Below, one piece after another: positions 1 through 9,131 of a stretch of DNA of 64,000 nt. Under the pieces are notes generated by a model. That model was not told the origin of the DNA, did not search any database, and saw nothing but the letters and a program-made list of their open reading frames with translations. The translations under genes and the position numbers were made by a program. The first letter of the stretch is position 1, and each line of letters opens with the position of its first letter. This DNA comes from Larix kaempferi (Eukaryota; Streptophyta; Pinopsida; Pinales; Pinaceae): contig BSBM01000050.1 in the NCBI GenBank assembly GCA_027924585.1, positions 1,984,001 to 2,048,000 of the forward strand, given 5' to 3'.

Positions 1-1
1 G

Positions 2-424
2 ACATGGATTTACTTTTTGAAGTCCAAGGAATCCGAAGAAGTTCTGAACAAGTTCAAGGAATTCAAGGCCTAGGTTGAGAACCTATCCGGGAAGAGGATA
101 AAGGTTCTAAGGTCCGATAATGGAGGAGAGTACACCTCGTCAGAATTCAGTGATTTCTGTAAGGAAGCAAGAATTAAGAGGGAGTATACTGTCCCTTACA
201 ACTCTCAACAAAATGGGGATGCAAAAATAAAGAATAGGTCTATGGTTGAGGCAGTCAAGGCCATGATTCATGATCAAAATCTACCGATGTTTCTATGGGC
301 AGAAGCCTCGAGCACTGCAGTATATGTTCAAAACAGAGGCCCGCACAAGATATTGAAGAACATGATTCCAGAAGAGGCCTTCACATGTGTGAAGCCAGAA
401 GTTGGTCATTTGCGAATATTATGA
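2..424 (+). pseudogene. Ty1/copia integrase remnant
   Basis: This is a decayed piece of a Ty1/copia pol gene, from the integrase core, the enzyme that inserts element cDNA into the host genome. Reading in frame 2, it begins inside the domain at the window edge. It shows the RSDNGGEY motif with the second catalytic Asp, then the QQNG segment and the AxxKNR region typical of Copia integrases, then a LWAEA-type stretch and HLRI. There is an in-frame stop at 71-73. In the usual NGxAERKNR motif the catalytic Glu is replaced by Lys (NGDAKIKNR), so the core could not be active even without the stop. The frame closes at 422-424, where family-A LTR sequence takes over. Copia assignment is sure; the lineage within Copia is not determined. 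Confidence 0.9.
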
Positions 425-2415
425 TTTAGATCTCTTTCCCATCAATTTTTGAGCATATGTTGTTTGCTGGTCCATTTGCATTTTTTCACATGTTTTGAAA
501 TAAAAATCTCATAAAGCATAGTTTTAAATTCTTTTTAGGATTCTAGGTTCGATAGTTTAAATTTTTGTCTTTCTTCTAATGACTAATGGGTGTTTTGTTT
601 AAGAAATCTTTGAGACTTGTGTAGGTGTTTCGAAAGAGAAGACAACTTGAAATTTTTTTAAAGAAGCAAGATCCAAGAAAGAGCCAAAGAGAAGCTCAAG
701 TGAATTTCAAGCCAAGGAGAAGTGCAAACCATGAATGGCATTTGAACAAAACCATTATCCTTTGTAAAAGCTCTTAAGAGCTTCTTAGCTTTCCTCTATT
801 TTATTTTCAAAGTCCTTTCAAGGGTCCCAAACCCAAGGCACTTGTAACCTCTTAATAAAAAGTTAAGTGGAGGAGTCCTCCACTCTTTGGGTTTTCTTCC
901 CCATTTGGGGAAGAGTGTTGCGCATGCTTAGTTTAGATCTCATCTTTTCAAGTTCATAGATTAGTCTTTATTTTCGTACTTAGATTAATTTCTCTTCCAA
1001 GCCTTGACTAGAGTAAGCTAACTTTGGGATTGCATCCCAAAGGCCACATAGTTTTGTGGTAGCTTCTCGTTCCCCCATCAGCTTCTTGTAGACATCCATC
1101 TAGCTGGAAGGTTTCCAGGACTGGTGGCTTCTAGTGGTTGACCTTGTTCGGAGGTTGATCCCACCTTTAGTTTATAAATTGTTTGGTAGAACACTAGATT
1201 TTCCAGTTTATTTTATTTTATTTGGCAAGTAGTATATTAGCAATATTTCATATCTTTCCAATCTATCACATGATTCAAGCATTTTAAAGTTGAGATATCT
1301 TGCTTTTACAACACAACTACTATCTGCCTCTTTAAAATAAACCAGAGTCTCTTGAACTTGGCCAAATCCAAGTCAAGAGCACCCTCTATCGGAGGGCATT
1401 TTAGTTTTGCATTCTCCCTGCATTAGGCATTTTAAGTTTAGCAAGTCTCTTGAACTGTGGTCATAAGACCAAGTCAAGAGCGCTCTGTGTCGGAGAGTTG
1501 AACAAGGCTCTCTAATAATAAAATTTTCCACTCATACACCCCTTAATTAATTTATCTTGGTTTCTGTCCTACACCCGTATGCTCTTCCAACTGGAAACGA
1601 TTGGGCTAGTACTCAGAAAGGTGGAAGACCTGTTAATTTACAAGTGAAAATCTAATTAAATTTTTTTACCCAAAACCTCAACCAAGACAAATTACTGTTC
1701 TTCCCACAAGAGGTGGTGCCGGAAATCCACTGGTCAGACTCAGGGGCGGTTCAAACATTGGACACCTATCCTCTTGAATCTGGGTGCTTCCGACAGATCA
1801 TCTAGGGTTGCCAGTAGTTTTCCTGGATAGGGTTCCACTATTCTTTTGATACCTTGTTCTTAGCCCTAATAATCAATACAATTAAAACTTTAAATTTACC
1901 AAGATAAGCTGCACAACGTTCTCACAAACTTTCCATTTCAAGGCACTTGCATCAAGTTTTCACATTCACATTTACTTTTTGACTCCATAAGGCACTGGTC
2001 CTTCATCTTATATTTTGCTTTCTCAAGTATCAACATTGGAGTATTTGCTTATATTTGCGTGAAGTGATCTGTTTATTGCCCAAGTGTATCTCTCATTTAT
2101 ATTTCGCAACGTGGATTGCGCTATCTTGTTTTACATTTAATTATTATATTGTCTCTCATTCAAAAAACTCCTAAACAACACCCATCCGCATCACTACATC
2201 AAAAAACACTTAAATACACAAAGAGCCTTAGTGAAACTCTCTTTTAGGGACTATCCCCCTTGGCTTCGTTAGGAGTTTGCCTAAACGGAGGAGCTGGGAT
2301 TCAGGTGACAGTACCTGGCTCATTGCTTGCCCCTAAGGCCACACCTCTCTCACTTGTAGTGACGAGACAGCTTTCGAAAGATTTCCGCTGCTGGTGTGCA
2401 TATTGGCGGACAACA
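412..2415 (+). mobile_element. Family-A LTR, 3' part (Tat/Ogre-like gypsy)
   Basis: This is the downstream part of a large LTR that also occurs at 9740-17202, 11287-16228, 49151-51675 and 60876-63279. The join to the Copia remnant falls in a short shared stretch around 'gaat/ttatgatttagatctc', which suggests a microhomology deletion. It holds the block of stem-loops described under findings: TCTTCCCC/GGGGAAGA at 895-914, an 8-bp stem at 1022-1042, the CTCTTGA...TCAAGAG hairpins at 1349-1379 and 1447-1480, and the conserved GACTCCATAAGGCACTGGTC string at 1981-2000. It ends in ACAACA at 2415, directly before a primer-binding site. Being 5' to a PBS, it is the remains of a 5' LTR on the + strand. 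No open reading frame of note is present. Confidence 0.8.
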
Positions 2416-2419
2416 TCTT

Positions 2420-2436
2420 TGGCGCCGTTGCCGGGA
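2420..2436 (+). other. Primer-binding site, tRNA-Arg type
   Basis: Three bases after the LTR end (TCT spacer) the sequence reads TGGCGCCGTTGCCGGGA. This is the primer site typical of plant Tat/Ogre-type Ty3/gypsy elements, which use tRNA-Arg as reverse-transcription primer (family knowledge). It fixes the + strand as the sense strand of family A and supports its gypsy assignment. The internal region that should follow is absent: inverted LTR sequence starts within the last bases of the site. Confidence 0.8.
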
Positions 2437-3045
2437 ATCATGAATGATTTTTGGCTTAAGTCTGGAGCCTTCAATCACTGAAATCGGATCCCGGATGACT
2501 GACATATTACAGACTCAAATTTCTCTATTTAAACTATAGAGATATTTAATTAAAATTTAAATAATTAAAAAAAACCCCAATTCCGATGCGTCCGGTAAAA
2601 TTTTTTCGAAATTTTTTCTGGGGGTCCTAGAGACTTAGGACATGACCAAAACCTATTCTAATAGTGTCTAGTAGGTTTATACATTATAGTTGGACTCTAA
2701 TAACCCCCCATGGCCAAATTTCCAAAATCGGGCATTCCAGCTTCGGAGGAAGCGGGAGAAAAACCAAGAGATTATATCTCGCCTGAAGCAAAGTATAATC
2801 TGACGGTGAAAAAACTCCCTGGAATACCTTAGTTGTTTAATCCATTCATGGGGAACCGAGCCACTCAGACCCTACTAGCACACTTTGATACACACCCCCA
2901 TGGGGCCATGGTCATGTCGACTCAAAAACAAAACTGGCTAGACCCAAATATATGAAACCCAGATACTCTGGAAGTGAACACTGATGTGTTCCAACACTGG
3001 CGGCTCAATAAGGTTTCAACCATTTGTACAAAATAGGTGATAACA
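2432..3045 (-). mobile_element. Family-A LTR, 5' end, inverted
   Basis: Read on the minus strand from 3045 this is the first ~610 bp of a family-A LTR: TGTTATCACC start, the subterminal hairpin (CTATTT...AAATGG here), then the same landmarks as at 11287-11910 and 49151-49765 (ACCATGGCCCCATGGGGGT, the TCCAGGGAGTTTTTTC region, the GTCAGTCATCCGGGATCCGA region). It is cut off at the CCGGG of the primer-binding site of the opposite-strand copy. It lies within a family-C LTR on its right (3046 onward). No target duplication can be tested because the other end is lost. Confidence 0.85.
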
Positions 3046-5284
3046 CATGCATCGGACACAAGTTTCATGTGATGGTTTGATGGATTTTTATTATTATTTA
3101 CAGACCATTATTTTTTTATTGGCCGGGCATGGTTGAGCTTACAGATGATTATCCAGATGGTCACATGATGTATGAGTACTCATCTATACTAAATTTGGGC
3201 CTTTTGAGTCCATTGGTCCACTTAGATATCAGTTTTAGGCACTTTCAAATGGGATTATGGTCAGTTTATCACTTTATTGCATATTTGCCATATAAAATGG
3301 CATGTTAGCACATTTCGAGATTATTTTGGTTCACCTAGTGCACTACAAAGGGAGTATGGAATCCAGCCACTCGTTATTACCATATTACCATGCTCCTAGA
3401 CATTTTGGTGCATTTAGATTTGTGCTCGGGGCACCAGGTAGAGAGATACATGCATTTTATTATTTTAAAAGTTATATTCCGAGAAAAAAAAGTGGAAGAA
3501 ATGGTCACTGAAGAAATCGATTTGGGAAAATGAGGCAAGGAATTGGCATGAGGTTTGTTCAGAGGATTTTTGTGATGCATCCCACACCTTCTGGCACAGC
3601 TTGCAACATTTAGTGGGGTCCACATACACTCCAGGCTATTATTTTGGGCATTTTTATTATGTCATTGAGGGGGCCACGATTTGGTCATTTAGTCACATTA
3701 TGATATTATCTTGAGTTATTATTTGTTATTGTGCAATGGGGTCATGCTAGAGAAGGATATGTTATACCTCCTAGCCCCACCATGTGCGTATGTCATGTGT
3801 CTTAGTCACTTATCATGTGGTGCGTCCCCCTAGGGCATCTTAGTGAGTGTGCCCCCTTTATTTTTGAGTGATCCATGTATATTGTATTTGGGCTCATCTG
3901 AGCCGTTGATTATCATTGATGTATCTTTTAATCTCAACCACTCATCCAAAAATTGATTAGGGTTTTGGTCTCTCTCATTCCTATTTAAGGAAGAGACCCT
4001 CCTCATTGTAAGGGGACTTTTGGCTCTAGGCTATTGGAATAAAAACTATTTTTGTAAGAAACTCTTGGATCTTGGTTTGGATGTGTGGCTATGGTGATCG
4101 AAAGTTCGAAACTACTTTTCCATTGCATTGAATATCTTGGTGGATATCTTGCATATTTTTCGATCCATATTTTTACTTGTAGGTGAAGAGGACGATTTGG
4201 AAGAGGGGCACATTGACTAAGGAGACTCACCCTGTCTCTCTCTCTCTCAAATCCGTTTTATTCAAGGAGTAGTTTTGTCTTTGTACTAATTATTCTCTAC
4301 ATATTATTCTTTAGTTGCATTTACCCTCATTCTTGTTTACTGATTGAGTTGATCTCCTTGGTTTTGCAGGAAGAGAGGGGCACACCTGTGGACTTGGGGA
4401 AAATCGTGGGAGCAAGAGAACACGCCAAATATTCATTTGATCTTTGCGGGAGTAGTCCTCATCATATCGACATCCATTCTCATCATCCAGGTACGCTCAC
4501 AAGGTACGTATTTTATTATTTTAACTTACCCATCTATCATTCATACTCAAACCCTAACTGCAAAATCTTATAAAAATTCTCTAGCTCATTTAACTTGAAA
4601 TATTGGCGAAAGATTTCTGGGTTTTACACTTTAGGCCTAGCCCAAAGTGGGTTCTGAAGGGTGTCACCCTTGGGAGACTCCATCTACCCCTAACCCCTAG
4701 GCACTGGCCCTTCACTATTGCGCCCTCCTTGATTTTGCCTTTATCTCTGGGTTGTTTGAGTTGTTCTTTGGATTGTGAGCTTGGATACTGTCAGATCTAT
4801 CATCAAGCCGTGCTAGGAAGCCCCTATCTCCTCAGATCTACTTCTTGGGATCAATTTCCATCTTTTAAGTACACATTTCCCAAGGTAGTTGATTTTGATC
4901 ATTTACCCTAGCACTTAAATCCTAGATCCATTCCTAATCCCTGATCATTGTGTTTAATACTTTTAAGGTTGAATCTTATCCATCTTAAGCCTCCATGGTG
5001 ATCTTATCCCTTAGATCTAGGTTCCTCACCCCTCACCTCACGTACCCTATTTTCATAGCTTGATTTGGTGATTGGGTTAGATCTCTCATGTCGGGAATAG
5101 ACCAGGGTCTCCCCGTTTAGTATCCGGGGCTTGGATAGCAAAAAATGAAGAGTTTCTCGATTGGCATGACAACCAATCCATCTTGGGGATCGAGGCTCTC
5201 TTAGGTCACCTCTTTAGTTGCCTATCTCCTCTACCGTCCTAAATAGGATCATCTTTAGGGGCAACTACAAGTTGTGTGATAACA
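3046..5284 (+). mobile_element. Family-C LTR, truncated at 5' side
   Basis: This is a large LTR of the family also seen at 23459-41495, 35902-40503, 45825-58165 and 46932-57066. Its sense strand is +: a TATA-like CTATTTAAGG lies at 3981-3990 followed by an AATAAAA signal at 4038-4044, and its 3' end reads GTTGTGTGATAACA at 5284. Landmarks shared with 57796-58165 include the TGATGGTTTGATGGATTTTT stretch near 3072 and GGGAGTATGG near 3351. The left end is replaced by an inverted family-A LTR at 3045. No protein-coding capacity was recognised. Confidence 0.75.
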
Positions 5285-5393
5285 GTCTCCATTTAGAGTG
5301 AGAGTTAAAAATAGTATCATTAGAAAAACACATTGCCTCTAGAATGGTTAAAGAGACGTTCTTCTTTTGTAGGAGATAAACGTTAGTAGTCAT
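5285..5393. other. Short unassigned flank with possible splice acceptor
   Basis: This short stretch lies between the family-C LTR and the Copia-like solo LTR. It contains a pyrimidine-rich TTCTTCTTTTGTAG (ending 5372) that looks like a 3' splice site, followed by open sequence into the insertion point. After removal of the solo LTR it joins 8806 onward. Whether it is exon or chance is unresolved (see findings). Confidence 0.3.
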
Positions 5394-8300
5394 TGTTGAT
5401 TAGGTTGTCATTGATGCCAACAATGTCTGGTCATTGATGCCAACAATTAAGTCTTGGTGCCCCTTGTGGAGCCCCTGAGGATTATTATTTGGTTTGTGGT
5501 TGTCTGTGTCAGAGGAGACCTTTTGACTTTGTCCAAGCCCAAGCTTGAAGCCCTTGGAGGCCTTGGGACAATGCCAAAAGCCCTGGCTACCCATTAACCT
5601 GGGTGAGTGACCCTAAGCTGTATCTTGGTCCCAGTTGAGTCCATTGTTATATCCTTGCTCCTGGTTGTATTTTGATTGATGGTCTTTTGATTGGATGATG
5701 TGGTAGTTTGGTCCTTAGAGCCCACTCACGCCCACAAACTGGACCTTAATGCCCTTATTGTGTTTAATGTTGACTTTGGAGTATATGTCTTGTAGAATGA
5801 AGCATGTTGTGATAAAACCTTCTTGCTTGATCATTAAACCCATGATGTCATTGCCCTCTTATAATGACTTGATGTACTATGGAGCACTTGTCTTTAGCCC
5901 ATGATTGAAGAAGCCAATGCTTATGTGGATGGCACTTGAACTTGTCCTTGATATCCACGATGAAAACCTTGATCTTGGAAACTTAAATAAAGCCCTTGGT
6001 TGATAGAATCCATGCCAAAATGATGAGGAACCCACACAACCATGTGATGAAGTCCTTTAAACCCTTACTCTTGCTTAGTGACAAAGGCAGCCCCTAAGGA
6101 AATATTACCCTTAAAGATCTCAATCAATATTAAACCAAAATTTTATGTTGTTTATTTACTTATTTATGAAATTAATTAAAAGGAAATAAATTAGATTCAA
6201 GTCGGCCCAATTGAGTTATAATTAATTAAATACTTTCCTTTTACAGTAGAAGTTAAGTCGGCCCATTCTAAAATATAAAATAAAATTTATATTAAACCTA
6301 ACCTAGGTCGGCCCCACTTGAATTTTTGTCCACTAAAATTAGTATAAATACCCTAGACGCCCTCACTTTCAAATAAAAATTTAAAGGTCATCTTTTCATG
6401 TTCTGAAATTTTCGGATCTGTTTAAGGTAGCCACAGTAAAAAGTGAAATACTTTATCTTTGTGCTCTAAAATGACAAAGTTTGTAAGCTTTAAACTTGGG
6501 TTAAAGGAGAGAACCAGCCACAACTCTTGAGAGGAGTAAAAGTCTGAGTTAAGCTTTGAATTTTGGTGGTGGAATTCTTCTCTAATTTTGTGTGACCAAT
6601 TGAAGATAGAAGGCAGCCACAGTGAGCAATAGCTCTGATTTTCGGAGGTCTTAACTGAGGCTGCTACAGTACCCGAATTTGTACAGTGACATCTCAGCAA
6701 CAGATTTGCAGCAGCATCTCACCCCTCTAATTTTTGGATTGCTCAGTGGACAGGCAACAGTAGTCTTATCTCTGATTTTGGGCTACCTCATCTCTGTAAA
6801 ATTTTGGACTGTGTCTCTCTGCAATTTCGGGTTGCTACATAATTTTTTTTTGGGACTGTGTCTCTGCAATTTTGAGTTGCTACAGCAGTAGTGTGATCTT
6901 ATCTTACAGGCATCTGAAGTTCCTATGGTGGTAGAAACGTGTGACATGTGAGATAATGCTTTTTAAATTGACAAGCCAGATGAGAGAGAGATTCTTTTGG
7001 TGCAACTTGCAGAGATCATATTGTGGTATTCAAATTCCTTATGGCAGCATATACACAATTAGATTTGTAAGCCTACTCCAACAAGCCAAGTAAGTATACT
7101 ATTTGCAGATAGCTTGTGACCTCAAAAATCTTGACTACTACAGTCAAAGCCTTCCTCCAAGAAGTAAGTTCTGGGAATATGTTTGAAGAGTAGCCTTGTC
7201 TGAAATTTTAAGATTGAAGAATAGAGCAGAGTCTTGTAATTAATGAGTCACTGTGCCTAATATACATTATTTGACTATGTAAAGTTGATTTAAATAGCAG
7301 AGGCACCTTGAAGGCTTATAAAATTAGACAGTGACTATACAGTAGGATATAGTGATATGATGTCTTGGTATGATAACTACAAAATGATACATGCTACAAC
7401 AATGATATAAGTGATGATATGCACAGTGAAGACAGTCATGATATATATGCCTATATTTGCAGAGAAGATTAGACAGTGATGAAATGTACAGTACACAATG
7501 ATGCATACATACATTGTTGACATATGATGATATACAATGAGGAGAATATAAAATGTTTAGTGTTTATATAGTGATGATACATTACTTGATGATATTCATA
7601 CAGTGATGATGATATTTGTGATAAGTATACTGTGAAGATATGTATACACAGTAATATACACGGTGAAGATATGTATGCTCAGTAATGATATATATTATAC
7701 ACAGTGATACACACTGTAAAGTCTATGCAGTGATATTTACCCAGTGATGATGCACACTGAGATATTTACACAGATATACTCAGTGAACCAGTAGCACACA
7801 GAGAAATGTTCAGATGCTAGTGGTAATTACACAGTGATATGATGTGCAAGACCTGTTTGATGATGCTTACACAATGATCAGTGATTTAGATGCTCAGTTA
7901 TATGCGATGCTATATGCTCAGTAATGAGCATAGGATTATATATGCTCAGTCATGTATGCAACAATATATAGATGACAATGATGAAATGATGACCAGTGGC
8001 AATGAGCAGCGAGTACATTGATTCAGACGAGTAGGTTACATGAGCAGATTCCTTAACTCAAACTGGCTGAGTTGTATGAGTAGTTGGCTTGAATCAGGTG
8101 GATTGAGTCTGGTATACAGTTGGTTAGACTCAGATTGACTGAGTCAGATGATGTGAACAGCAGATTGATTGGTCAGTTGATGAGTAGTGTGGCACAGTTG
8201 TGGTGGAGTGGTTAGTGAACAGTTGATGAGCAGTGAATGAGTAGTGAATAGTTGATGAGTAGTGAATGAGCAGTGAACAATTGATGAGCAGTGGTCAGTT

Positions 8301-8800
8301 GATGAGCAGTGACAGTGGTTGAGTAGTGTGGTGCAGTGTGGTACAGGTGTTGGTTAGTAGGTCTGCAGGATCAGTGCGGTTGCGATTCAGCAGTATCTAT
8401 CTTCATATCAGGGTGGTAGGACGGGGCAAGGAAATCTAGGGAGCTAAGGCTTCCTTCAGGTTGTAGCCTATAAAGCAGGGGGTTGTAGCCTCCTTCCAGT
8501 TGTAGCTGGAGAATTGAAGTCTTTGTAACAAAGGGGGTTGTTGCCTCCTTCCAGTTTTGCTGGTAAATTATTATTATAAAGGCTTCCGTGGTTTTTCCCC
8601 CAGGACTTGGGTTTCCACGTAAAAATATTGTGTACTGTGTTTTGCAATGCTTCCTATGTGATGATGATATAATGATAATGTGATAATTACGTACTCTGCA
8701 TAATATTGAAAAAGCTGCCAATGATTGTTAAAGTTGAAAAAGTAATAACAGCTACACACACTGTTCACCCCCCCTCTCAGTGTGCTCGGTGTGTCCAACA
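5394..8800 (+). mobile_element. Copia-like solo LTR
   Basis: The block begins TGTTGATTAGG and ends GTGTCCAACA, flanked by GTCAT (5389-5393) and ATCAT (8801-8805), a 5-bp duplication with one transition. A TATA box AGTATAAATA lies at 6341-6350, preceded by three GTCGGCCC motifs. The same GGTCGGCC motif and AGTATAAATA box occur in the LTRs of the Copia element at 25021-31817. The end, with a CACCCCCCCTCTCAG run just before CAACA, is typical of plant Copia LTRs. No gag-pol sequence lies inside, so it is read as a solo LTR of about 3.4 kb, long for Copia. A large part (7320-8350) is low-complexity sequence. Confidence 0.65.
7320..8350. repeat. Degenerate CAGTGATGAT / GATGAGCAGTGA low-complexity array
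   Basis: About 1 kb inside the Copia-like solo LTR consists of short imperfect repeats. From 7320 to 8000 variants of ACAGTGATGATATG and TATACACAGTGA alternate. From 8150 to 8320 the unit becomes GTTGATGAGCAGTGAATGAG. Units are not strictly periodic. The array probably explains the unusual LTR length. Confidence 0.7.
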
Positions 8801-9131
8801 ATCATGGGAGAGAACTTTTTGTCAATTTCATCATTGATGGTGAGTATTACTACGTACTATGTAGTTATTGAACTTTTAACTAGGAAGGGAGAGACTTTCT
8901 AGCTTGTTTCGTCATGGTTTATTCCACATATTTTGAATAACTCACGATAAAAAGCAAAAGTGTGCTTGGGTGAATGTTTCCTTTTCAGGTAGTATTTTGG
9001 GTTTTGTTCTGTTTATGCACTTAAGAAAGTTATTGGAAAGACCCTTCTATGGTTGTCGTTGGTTGATAACCATGGAGGAATACTTTAAATTCATGAAATT
9101 TTGGTTCAAATTTGATACCTTCCTTAGGTTT
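8801..9131. other. Unassigned host sequence between two insertions
   Basis: About 330 bp lie between the Copia-like solo LTR and the family-B nest. Immediately after the LTR there is an open stretch ending at a consensus donor, G|GTGAGT at 8840. Further on, TTTCAG at 8984-8989 is a possible acceptor. No recognisable protein is encoded. It may be intronic or intergenic DNA upstream of the Ca2+-ATPase exons. Confidence 0.3.

Noticed and set aside
4349-4911. Open frames in the 3046-5284 C LTR as host genes
   Set aside because: They are within the transcribed part of an LTR whose other copies do not conserve these frames.
7320-8350. CRISPR-like or satellite array
   Set aside because: Units are short, irregular and degenerate, without unique spacers; it is low-complexity sequence inside an LTR.
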